NCBI GenBank assembly: GCA_913058165.1
Contig: CAJXQV010000036.1
Location: forward strand, 1 to 9,364
Source: an uncultured Chromatiales bacterium
GTDB taxonomy: Bacteria; Pseudomonadota; Gammaproteobacteria; Steroidobacterales; GCA-2729495
Direction of reading: 5' to 3'
DNA: 9,364 nt
Shown here: piece after piece, positions 1-6,250 of the stretch
Position numbering within the stretch: position 1 is the stretch's first letter
Layout of the letters: each line of letters starts with the position of its first letter
Program-made: the position numbers and the translations under genes
Notes under the pieces: generated by a model
The model's input: the letters and a program-made list of their open reading frames with translations, nothing else
Told to the model about the DNA's origin: nothing
Database searches by the model: none

Positions 1-40
1 CCTCTTGTCTCGTGGGCTCGGAGATGTGTATAAGAGACAG
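1..40 (+). other. Illumina Nextera adapter left at the contig end (not genomic)
   Basis: Bases 22-40 read AGATGTGTATAAGAGACAG, the 19-base Tn5 mosaic end used in Nextera tagmentation. Bases 7-21 are the matching read-2 adapter arm (GTCTCGTGGGCTCGG). The six bases before it, CCTCTT, agree with the last six bases of the Nextera i7 primer index I recall as N711 (TGCCTCTT), so they are probably index sequence. This stretch is library construct, not chromosome. It means that the contig was not trimmed here and that the gene entering from base 41 is broken by the assembly end, not by biology. Confidence 0.97.
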
Positions 41-927
41 GCCTGCAGGTCCTGCTCCTTCGTTGCGATGTAATCCTGCAATAAAGCAAAACCACTAAAC
101 CTCGTGAACTCGGCATCGGTTAACAAACGGATCGACGTAATATCAATATTAATTGCTCGCTTAATACGCCGACCACCGGCCTCTTCCATGCCACGCCAGT
201 TTTTAAACGCACCACTCACCAGCTTGTTGGTCGGAATAATGGTCAAGGTCTTATCCCAGTTTTGCACTGTCACGTTATACAACGCGACATCAACCACATC
301 GCCATCGGCGTTATACGATGGCATTTCCAACCAATCACCCACGCGAATAATTTTCTGGCCGGTTAACTGGATACTGGCTGCGAGCGACAGCAAAGTGTCC
401 TGAAACACGAGCATTGCAACGGCGGTCATAGCACCCAAACCACTCAACATGATGACCGGCGACTGATCAATCATCACTGCAATGATAAGGATGATACTCA
501 CCAGCCACACCCCAATCTGGCCGAGCTGCACGAAGCCTTTAATCGGCCGCTCACGCGCTGCCGGCGTCACTTCATAAATACAATTAAAGGCGGCGAGCAC
601 ACTGTTAATGGCCATAGCGATGGCCGTTATGGTCCATGCAGCAGCAACATTTTGCACCACCTTATCCATCAAATCCGGCACAAGGGGAACCAGTGAGATA
701 CCCTTGTAAATCAGCACCGCTGGCACGACCTGCCCGAGCTTACTGAAGGTCTTTTCCTTAACCAGAGCATCATCCCAAGTCGTATGCGTGCGGGTTACCA
801 GCATGTGCACCAGAGCCACCCAAAGCCACTTGGTAATAAAGGCTGACGTAAAAGACGCCAGCAAGAGGATCAACAGCCCGACGAGGGTGGGCAGATAAGG
901 GTTTATTGCAGAGAGATAATTTAGCAT
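41..927 (-). CDS. ybdG: YbdG-like MscS-family mechanosensitive channel, 3' end missing
   Basis: Small-conductance mechanosensitive channel of the inner membrane, expected to open under osmotic downshock. The visible 295 residues begin MLNYLSAINPYLP. An in-frame TAA three codons upstream makes this ATG the first possible start; I see no good ribosome binding site. Hydrophobic segments lie near residues 10-35, 65-82, 92-115, 133-152 and 156-176. The last leads into the MscS pore and beta-domain signature, with GLGAMTAVAMLVFQD near 163-177, the LGDWLEM-like RVGDWLEMPSYNADG near 195-209, and then VQNWDKTLTIIPTNKLV, FKNWRGM and GGRRIKRAINIDITSIR. That order and spacing match E. coli YbdG closely from memory. 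YbdG is about 415 residues, so roughly 120 C-terminal residues are missing because adapter sequence begins at base 40. It lies 48 bases downstream of the exonuclease gene on the same strand. Confidence 0.88.
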
Positions 928-975
928 CTGAGCAGTTTACCGGAAGCAGTAGCGTTTTGTGGAGATCAGCGAGCC

Positions 976-1515
976 TTAGCGCGCGGACCGCGATGCCAAC
1001 GACGCAATTCCGCCTTTAATGGGCACGCTTTGGATTTGCTGCATAAACTGATCTGAAACCAAACTCATACCGTAATCCTGGCCAAGCCGTTGCCGCATCC
1101 GCAACCAAAGCCCTGCCGTCACCTCGGCATCATCAAGAGCATGATGAAAGGGGCCCGATTGCGGCACACTCGCGCAATCATCCAGTGTGCCCAGCTTATG
1201 ATTCGGCGCATTAGGGTACACGCGCATAGCCACACGCAGCGTGCAGATGATTTTCTGCCTGCGCAGCAACCCCACCCGCAAGTACTCGGCATCCAGGAAG
1301 CGTTGTTCGAATGAGACGTTATGGGCGACAAGAGGAACACCGCCCAAAAACATGTGCAGCTCTTGCAACACCTGGCTGGCTGCCGGCGCGCTGCGCACGT
1401 CACTCGTACTAATGCCCGTAAGTTGGGTAACAAACCGTGGCACGATGATGCCGGGATTTATAAAGCTCTGATAGCGATCATCGATTTGCTGCGACTCCAG
1501 CAGCGCAACGCCCAC
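976..1515 (-). CDS. DEDDh 3'-5' exonuclease (DnaQ/RNase T-like), lacking catalytic motif I
   Basis: The frame matches the DnaQ-like exonuclease superfamily from just after the first catalytic motif to the end. It shows AIEVGVALLE (the strand after motif I), INPG, LTGIS, motif II as VAHNVSFEQRFLDAE, then NHKLGTL, and motif III as FHHALDDAEVTAGLW with the His and Asp in place. Intact members begin with about 20 residues carrying D-x-E-T-T-G, which supplies two of the four metal-binding acids. Here the frame runs upstream only to a TGA at 1584-1582, and none of the three frames there encodes D-x-E. Motif II also has Glu where Asp is usual (SFEQ for SFDx). The listed start is a GTG without a clear ribosome binding site, 16 bases after the stop of the upstream membrane protein gene. 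The likely reading is a gene that lost its 5' end by a small deletion, so the product is probably inactive. A local assembly error is the alternative. Confidence 0.75.
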   Translation of the reverse strand: MGVALLESQQIDDRYQSFINPGIIVPRFVTQLTGISTSDVRSAPAASQVLQELHMFLGGVPLVAHNVSFEQRFLDAEYLRVGLLRRQKIICTLRVAMRVYPNAPNHKLGTLDDCASVPQSGPFHHALDDAEVTAGLWLRMRQRLGQDYGMSLVSDQFMQQIQSVPIKGGIASLASRSAR

Positions 1516-1531
1516 TTCAATAGCGCAGAAA

Positions 1532-2572
1532 CTACTCAGCAGAAGCCGCAGGGCCAGACCGCCGCAACAGTATGGCGCGCATCACCAGCCAGATGAGCGC
1601 GGCCAGAATGGCGACCAGCACATAGCGTAAAAGTAGCACCCGTGGCAGATGTTGCAGCTGTTCCACATTAAGAGAGTAATAGGTAACGGCTGCAAGCAGC
1701 GTGCCGACAACAATGGCAATACGGTGCCAGCGCTTAAAAGCGATGCCCGGCATCTGCGTAACGATAAATATCCCTAAGCCCCCGAACAAAAATTGTGCCC
1801 AATTGGGCCCACCTTGCCCGGCAACGGCAAACCACGCGACCGTAGCACCATGGACCACCACAAAGAACTCTAAAAAGCCGGTCCACCAGCGGTTCACATG
1901 GGCACGGGTCATAAACAAACTGCCCTGCACGAACAACATGAACATATAAAAGAAACCCATCAGATGCCCCGGCGTGGTGGCCACCGGGTGATACCAGAAG
2001 GTGTAGGTGATCGCCCAGGCAAAGTAATAACCGTGATACTTGCGCACCATCGGCCCAACGCCTGACGGCACCAGCGCCCGCTTACCAAAAAACACACCGC
2101 GGCGATCGTTCTCCATAATGATAATTACAAACAACATGAGCGCGACTGAAGCCAGCGCACTGAACTCCGGGACATCCTGAGCGAGACCGTCGTAAGTTAA
2201 ACGGGTTTGAACAATGTGCAGGCAGATAAAGACAGCGTTCAGCAGCAGTGCCTGCACATTAATCGAATGCAGACCCTTCACGTATTTTAGATTTTGCGAT
2301 TGAGCCTTACGAATCAGATACCAAATACCTATCTGATGACAAGCATAGAGCGTCCAAACAACTGAACGACTAAAGACCGAAGGATCGGGCAGCTTCCAAG
2401 GGTAATCAAACATAAATGCCCGCGGCTGTAACTCGAAACTTTCCCAAGGCCCAAGAAGTATGATCAGCCCCATAACAATAGCGATGAACAGCAAGGCCCA
2501 CCAGGGCTGCCAAGGCAAAACCCTTGGCTCATCAACTGCAAAATTATCACTCAAAGCCATATTCCATTGCAT
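1532..2572 (-). CDS. Polytopic membrane protein of unknown function, about 10 helices
   Basis: I do not recognise this family. The 346-residue product is an integral inner-membrane protein with hydrophobic segments near residues 22-42, 67-87, 105-123, 138-153, 180-197, 203-221, 232-251, 258-279, 284-302 and 312-335. It has no signal peptide-like cleavage site, no soluble domain, and a short basic C-terminal tail ending SAE. Histidines recur in or beside helices: CHQIG (79), CLHIV (119), KYHGYY (180), WYHPVATTPGH (195 and 203), RAHVNRWW (225) and VVHGATVAW (241), with Arg/Trp/Tyr-rich turns. Such spacing would suit heme or metal ligation, but that is inference; no cytochrome motif is matched. 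Start: the ATG at 2572 (MQWNMALSD) and the ATG at 2560 (MALSD) are both possible and neither has a strong ribosome binding site. The gene may head a transcription unit with the exonuclease and the channel. Confidence 0.75.
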   Translation of the reverse strand: MQWNMALSDNFAVDEPRVLPWQPWWALLFIAIVMGLIILLGPWESFELQPRAFMFDYPWKLPDPSVFSRSVVWTLYACHQIGIWYLIRKAQSQNLKYVKGLHSINVQALLLNAVFICLHIVQTRLTYDGLAQDVPEFSALASVALMLFVIIIMENDRRGVFFGKRALVPSGVGPMVRKYHGYYFAWAITYTFWYHPVATTPGHLMGFFYMFMLFVQGSLFMTRAHVNRWWTGFLEFFVVVHGATVAWFAVAGQGGPNWAQFLFGGLGIFIVTQMPGIAFKRWHRIAIVVGTLLAAVTYYSLNVEQLQHLPRVLLLRYVLVAILAALIWLVMRAILLRRSGPAASAE

Positions 2573-2771
2573 GAATCTAAGGTGAAGAGCTTACCGCAAC
2601 CCCCAAGGGATGTACCCTGATTTAATACAGTTTTTCTAATGTTTGCCGACACGCCGATTGAGGCCTTATGCATAGCCCCGGTATCGATAGGTCTGCGACC
2701 GTTTGAATATAGAAAAAGCTTACTGTAATTTTTCGGAGAAGACCTTGAGCCGATAGATTCGAGCGTGGTAC
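2573..2771. other. Spacer between TAXI gene and membrane protein gene
   Basis: This 199-base spacer contains no convincing gene. It must hold the 3' end of the TAXI transcript and the promoter of the membrane protein gene, both read on the minus strand. On that strand a TATTAA preceded by TG (about base 2625) could be a -10 element, but I cannot see a matching -35, so I do not call a promoter. Confidence 0.4.
2712..2734 (-). terminator. AT-rich hairpin downstream of the TAXI gene, possible terminator
   Basis: GAAAAA at 2712-2717 pairs with TTTTTC at 2729-2734, and an inner TTA/TAA pairing continues the stem after a two-base bulge. On the minus strand the hairpin lies 37 bases after the TAXI stop codon and its 3' arm supplies a U tract. 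The stem is weak because it is AT-rich, so the call is tentative. Confidence 0.3.
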
Positions 2772-4073
2772 TTAGGCCTGAGACAAGCGGCGGCGAACCA
2801 GATCGATATCACGGCGCAACTTATAAATATCATCAGTATAAGTTTTGGGCACCGAGCCGATTATTGAACCTGCATCAAGCTCGTTAAGCCGCTCAATGCG
2901 TGCGGCACGATCGGCATCGCCTGCAACCGGATGCACCAATGGGTCGATAAATTCAAGCTCGGTATAGAGGCTTAACAAGCGTTTACGAATTCGCCAACGG
3001 TATGCCGGTGGCAGCAATTTAATCAGAGGTATCGCCAAACCAATAACCGGTATCAGCATTATCCATAAGCGATCCACTAGCGTTGCTGCCCAAAATGGTA
3101 AATAACGCATCAAAAATGGCGGGCCATTCTTAAAATACCGCTCGGCATCTTCACTTAGCGACAGATCAATATAGCGTGAGGTCGGAAACTCTCCGGCATC
3201 GGACAGCAAGCTATGATTGCCAAAGATATCGGCCGCAGCAATCAACAACAGGTCGACGAGCGCCGGATGCAACTCGCTATTAGCGGCCAGCATCGCAGTT
3301 AAGGCCACTGTCTCGATGTTGCTGGACGGAAGATCAGACTGCAAATCCAAAACCCCCTGCGGCAAAACCACTCTCGAAACATACGAGTAACGTCGCGCAT
3401 AAGCCGCCGCCCTATGCAGGCTCTGCAGTTTTATGCCGGGCTGATTCAACAGGCCCGCGACGATGTCTGATTCCGGCCCACTAATCAAAAACGCAGCATC
3501 AATAGTTTTATCTTCGAAACCCTTGCCCAATTCGACAGAAGCGGTATCAAGAAACTCCGCCGACTCTGAGTTTATGCCATGTGCATTAAGCACACTTAGC
3601 ACCACCGCACGGGTACCACTGCCCTCCGCGCCTACGGCAAGCCGCTTACCCACAAGGTCCTCGATAGAGGATATCTCGACACCGGCACCCACGAAAAACC
3701 ATACGGGCTCAAGATAAAGAGAACCCAATGCCATGACGTTGTCTGTGGGCATAACATCGGCCAACCCACCCTGCACAAAGCCCAGGTCAATACCCTCAGC
3801 GCCCTCCAACAGCTCAAGGTTTTCAACGGAACCGGCAGTTTCGAGCAATTCAACCTCAATACCCTGAGTCTCAAGATAAGCAGCAAACTGCTCGCCGTAA
3901 TACTCATAAGCGCCGCCATCCTGTCCCGTCGCTAGCACAATGCTTTTCGGCGGTGCCGGCTGCACAAACTGATAAGTAAAGATCAAACCTGCTGCAACCA
4001 CCACTATGCCGAAACCCCAGGTACCCAGAATATCGAAGATGCGTTGCTTAAGCTGATTCATGTCTTTATTCAT
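2772..4073 (-). CDS. Membrane-anchored TAXI-family solute-binding protein
   Basis: TAXI proteins are the periplasmic substrate receptors of one class of TRAP transporters and related systems. This 433-residue product has an N-terminal helix (about 17-36), then a binding domain that opens with the family signature VLATGQDGGAYEYYGEQFAAYL-like segment (about 46-67). It also contains GIDLGFVQGG (95-104), WFFVGA, GKRLAVGAEGSGTR (142-155) and DAAFLISG (192-199). Unlike free TAXI receptors it has a second hydrophobic segment (about 327-354) and an 80-residue, charge-rich tail (355-433) ending in LRRDIDLVRRRL that may form a helix or coiled coil in the cytoplasm. The start at 4073 is preferred to the ATG at 4097 because AGGAG lies five bases before it; the longer frame would only add eight residues. 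No TRAP permease gene is in the window, so its partner is unknown. A stand-alone sensing or scaffold role is possible but is inference. Confidence 0.87.
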   Translation of the reverse strand: MNKDMNQLKQRIFDILGTWGFGIVVVAAGLIFTYQFVQPAPPKSIVLATGQDGGAYEYYGEQFAAYLETQGIEVELLETAGSVENLELLEGAEGIDLGFVQGGLADVMPTDNVMALGSLYLEPVWFFVGAGVEISSIEDLVGKRLAVGAEGSGTRAVVLSVLNAHGINSESAEFLDTASVELGKGFEDKTIDAAFLISGPESDIVAGLLNQPGIKLQSLHRAAAYARRYSYVSRVVLPQGVLDLQSDLPSSNIETVALTAMLAANSELHPALVDLLLIAAADIFGNHSLLSDAGEFPTSRYIDLSLSEDAERYFKNGPPFLMRYLPFWAATLVDRLWIMLIPVIGLAIPLIKLLPPAYRWRIRKRLLSLYTELEFIDPLVHPVAGDADRAARIERLNELDAGSIIGSVPKTYTDDIYKLRRDIDLVRRRLSQA

Positions 4074-4078
4074 AGTTG

Positions 4079-4083
4079 CTCCT
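4079..4083 (-). promoter_or_regulatory. Ribosome binding site deciding the TAXI gene start
   Basis: On the minus strand AGGAG occupies 4083-4079 and is followed by CAACT and then ATG at 4073. This near-ideal Shine-Dalgarno at five-base spacing favours MNKDMNQL over the upstream in-frame ATG at 4097 (MEEPLGATMNK), which lacks such a site. Confidence 0.8.
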
Positions 4084-4097
4084 AGCGGTTCTTCCAT

Positions 4098-4439
4098 GGC
4101 GATAACAGGTATTCACTTAAACCAGGCACTTGATAACAAACTTCTACTTCAAAAAAACATCTTATTTTTACGATTCATTCTGACCTGAGAACAAGGCTCG
4201 CCCTCGCAATCGATGCATTTAAAGCTACTGGCGACATTCCTACAACTGAGGTTAACTGCAATAAGAATAAAAATTCAAAAATCATAAAGCGCTCGGCCAG
4301 CATAAAACCAGTACTAAGAAAGGGTTAGATCCATGCCATTGACTGCAGATAACAAAGCCACTTCGGTAAATGGGCCAATCAGCCGGGCCCTTTTCCTGAG
4401 GGTGTATAATGAATTCCGTATATTGGACGGTGTTTTTCC
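4098..4439. other. Divergent intergenic region between TAXI and CIA30 genes
   Basis: About 340 bases lie between two genes transcribed away from each other, so both promoters should be here. The left part is AT-rich, with two GATAACA copies at 4101-4107 and 4132-4138, 31 bases apart. The right part has a GC-rich inverted repeat (4372-4376 with 4386-4390, GGGCC/GGCCC) directly upstream of a -10-like hexamer. A minus-strand open frame at 4515-4282 has low-complexity, basic composition, no ribosome binding site and overlaps the CIA30 signal peptide, so I do not call it. Confidence 0.5.
4405..4410 (+). promoter_or_regulatory. Candidate -10 element of the CIA30 gene
   Basis: A perfect TATAAT preceded directly by TG sits 30 bases before the ATG at 4440, giving a predicted leader of about 23 bases. 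There is no good -35 hexamer 16-18 bases upstream. Instead the position is occupied by the GGGCC/GGCCC inverted repeat, so the promoter may depend on an activator. A moderate GGACGG at 4425-4430 is the probable ribosome binding site. Confidence 0.45.
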
Positions 4440-5057
4440 ATGAGACCTCATTCGAACGTCGCACTAGCTTCATTGTCGCTTGCCTTAGGGTTCTTATTAA
4501 GCGCGCCCGGCTCACCTCTTAGTGCCTCCGACACTGTTCCGTCCGATCATTCCGACAGCACAGGTGTACTTATGATCACCGATTTTACGGCAGATACCAC
4601 TGACCTTGACTGGTATGTACAAAACGATAACGTGATGGGTGGGCGCAGCAAGGGTGGTTTTAATATTGAACCGGGCGTGCTCATCTTCGCCGGCAGCACA
4701 AATACAAACGGTGGTGGATTCAGCTCTATTCGCACACGGCCTTTTAAGGCCGACCTCTCCAGCTATAAAGGCATTCGCCTGCGCGTAAAAGGTGATGGTC
4801 GGCGCTACACCTGGCAACTGCAAACCAACGCACGTTACCAACGTTTTCGGGTGAGTTACTGGGCTGACTTCGAGACCACGGATGGCGAATGGATCACCGT
4901 AAATATTCCCTTCGCAGATTTTTTTCCTCAGGTGCGCGGCTTTAAGCTACCCGGGCCAGAACTCGATACCACCGATATCAGCGAACTGGGTTTATATATC
5001 TATGACAAGAAAGACGGCGCATTTGAGCTGCGCTTGGATAGCATCGAGGCGTATTAA
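4440..5057 (+). CDS. Exported CIA30/NDUFAF1-like domain protein
   Basis: The 205-residue product is a CIA30-family beta-sandwich protein (Pfam CIA30, named from the mitochondrial complex I assembly factor). Residues 1-29 form a clear signal peptide (MRPHSNVALASLSLALGFLL, with probable cleavage after LSA), and there is no lipobox cysteine, so the protein should be soluble in the periplasm or secreted. From about residue 46 the domain markers appear in order: ITDF, WYVQNDNVMGGRSKGGF (58-74), GGGFSSIRTRPF (91-102), DLSSYKGIRLRVKGDGRRY (105-123), the ...GEWITVNIPFADFFPQVRG segment (149-167), LGLYIYDKKDGAFELRLDSI (183-202). In bacteria these proteins are usually exported and are not shown to act in complex I assembly; carbohydrate or ligand binding has been suggested by fold, which I treat as inference. 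It is a single gene, divergent from the TAXI gene and convergent with the SDR gene. Confidence 0.85.
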   Translation: MRPHSNVALASLSLALGFLLSAPGSPLSASDTVPSDHSDSTGVLMITDFTADTTDLDWYVQNDNVMGGRSKGGFNIEPGVLIFAGSTNTNGGGFSSIRTRPFKADLSSYKGIRLRVKGDGRRYTWQLQTNARYQRFRVSYWADFETTDGEWITVNIPFADFFPQVRGFKLPGPELDTTDISELGLYIYDKKDGAFELRLDSIEAY

Positions 5058-5210
5058 TTAACCAACATCACATAAACTAAAGGCACTGCCTCAATCAGAT
5101 AACAGCTGCAGCCCGAGACTCACTAAAACTTGGTGATCTCCTCGCACTTCCTTCCGTATGTTTACAGATCAATTATCCCTGAAATTCACTCTGCTAGGTG
5201 TTGTTCCCAA
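5058..5210. other. Convergent intergenic spacer
   Basis: About 150 bases separate the ends of the CIA30 and SDR genes. A small hairpin, AGGC-ACT-GCCT at 5081-5091, lies 24 bases after the CIA30 stop. On the minus strand it is followed by TTTAGTTT, so it might act as a weak terminator in either direction. I see no gene here. Confidence 0.35.
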
Positions 5211-5888
5211 CTAGGGTTTTGCCCCACTGGGCTGCACGCCCCGCTGCAATGGCGGTTCCTCTGCAGCCTCGGGGTCAATGGTGTGATAAATCTTGCCAAT
5301 AGTCGTTGCGTCATCCAAACACTCAATCACTAACGCCGCCAGATCTGCTCGCTGGATCATGCCCATGGTGGTGTGATCTTCGGTTCTTATCGCGGTGCCA
5401 GTGGCGGATTCCGATGCCATACCGCCGGGACGCAAGATGGTCCATTGCAGGCCGCTTTCTGTGAGGCATGCCTCGGCTTTGGTTTTCATTTCCATCACCG
5501 GGCCAAGAAACTTCCAAGCGTTTTCGCTGAGCACGTCGCGACTGTCGCCGGCACCGATGGCCGTTACCAACACCAGGCGTTGCACGCCGTGGCGTAAGGC
5601 AGAAGCAACAATGTTTTGTGTGCCCTCCACATCGGGGCGCGGCTCGTTGCGTGAGCCGCCAATGGTACAAACAACCGCACTGATATCGCCTGATGCAAAG
5701 GCCGCATCAACGGAATCGGCATCCAGTGCATTGCCCGTTGCAAACTCAACATCCAACGCCTGCAGCGCGGCGATATCTGACGTCGGCCGCACAAATACCT
5801 TAAGCTGATCGCCTCGACCGGCAAGCAGCTTACTGACTTCCAGACCGGTTCTCTGGCTGGCGCCGAACACTAGAATTTTATCTGCCAT
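5211..5888 (-). CDS. Atypical SDR / NmrA-like NAD(P)-binding protein
   Basis: A 225-residue Rossmann-fold protein of the NAD(P)H-binding atypical short-chain dehydrogenase group (the YwnB, BLVRB and SDR_a5-like set). The N-terminus KILVFGASQRTGLEV has the GAxxxTG dinucleotide-binding loop at 9-15, and VFVRP at 31-35 places an Arg after strand beta2, which favours NADP(H). Then come a D-V-E-F-A-T-G-N-A-L-D segment (46-56), AVVCTIGG (71-78), the strand-4 region RLVLVTAIGAGDS (104-116), and LQWTILRPGGM (147-157). There is no classical YxxxK pair, as usual in this group; KTKAE at 135-139 occupies that region. The length is normal. The substrate cannot be read from sequence: flavin or quinone reduction, or redox sensing, are family precedents. 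AGGA at 5900-5897, eight bases before ATG, supports the start. It appears to be transcribed alone. Confidence 0.85.
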   Translation of the reverse strand: MADKILVFGASQRTGLEVSKLLAGRGDQLKVFVRPTSDIAALQALDVEFATGNALDADSVDAAFASGDISAVVCTIGGSRNEPRPDVEGTQNIVASALRHGVQRLVLVTAIGAGDSRDVLSENAWKFLGPVMEMKTKAEACLTESGLQWTILRPGGMASESATGTAIRTEDHTTMGMIQRADLAALVIECLDDATTIGKIYHTIDPEAAEEPPLQRGVQPSGAKP

Positions 5889-6250
5889 TGTTTTTATCCT
5901 GAATCATGAACACTGAATTATTAGAAGCTGATCTTGTTTTTTAGATCGACGACCAATAAAGGTGAGCCGACACTCAGGACCGACTTTACCTCAGGTCGTC
6001 TGCAGACCACCACTTCTTCACACGCGACATGGCTTTTAAAGCCGGATTCACTGCGCAGGGACCCACAATTTTTTACAGATCAGGCGTGGCATCAGACCCA
6101 TGCCCTTACTCATAACGCTGCCGTTAAGCATAATGCACTGCAATGCAACTATGCGAAGCGACACTCGACCGGGGTAATGGGAAAGGAGCAGCTTACACTT
6201 TTAGCAATCAAGTAAGCTGCCCCCCATTTTTACTCCGAACTCACTAACGA
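5889..6250. other. Intergenic region upstream of SDR gene
   Basis: Roughly 360 bases without a convincing gene. The minus-strand promoter of the SDR gene should lie here but I cannot point to a good hexamer pair. Visible structures are a GATCT/AGATC inverted repeat at 5930-5934 and 5943-5947 about 40 bases upstream of the SDR start, a perfect GGCTTTTAAAGCC palindrome at 6031-6043, and the strong hairpin at 6185-6223. A plus-strand frame at 5934-6215 starts with TTG, lacks a ribosome binding site, ends inside the hairpin and has unprotein-like composition, so I leave it out. Confidence 0.45.
6185..6223 (-). terminator. Strong hairpin after the TonB receptor gene, probable terminator
   Basis: Arms at 6185-6196 and 6212-6223 pair over 12 bases around a 15-base loop. 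Read on the minus strand the stem is continuous with one G-U wobble; read on the plus strand the same position is an A-C mismatch. This suggests the functional RNA is the minus-strand one, where the hairpin begins 28 bases after the receptor stop codon. The following U tract is poor (CUUUCCC), so it may act as a Rho-linked or 3'-end-protecting stem rather than a textbook terminator. A better T run exists on the plus strand (CCATTTTT after 6223). Confidence 0.55.

Noticed and set aside
4101..4138. GATAACA direct repeats upstream of the TAXI gene as an operator
   Set aside because: Two seven-base copies 31 bases apart in AT-rich sequence are too weak to call without other evidence.
4282..4515. 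Minus-strand open frame of 77 codons opposite the CIA30 start
   Set aside because: It overlaps the well-supported CIA30 signal peptide and promoter on the other strand, is unlike a folded protein, and lacks a translation signal.
4440..5057. Complex I assembly factor role for the CIA30 protein
   Set aside because: The protein has a signal peptide and stands alone with no complex I genes nearby, so the mitochondrial role should not be transferred.
5934..6215. Plus-strand open frame of 93 codons in the 5889-6250 gap
   Set aside because: It starts with TTG without a ribosome binding site, has no recognisable domain or membrane segment, and its stop codon falls inside the 6185-6223 hairpin.
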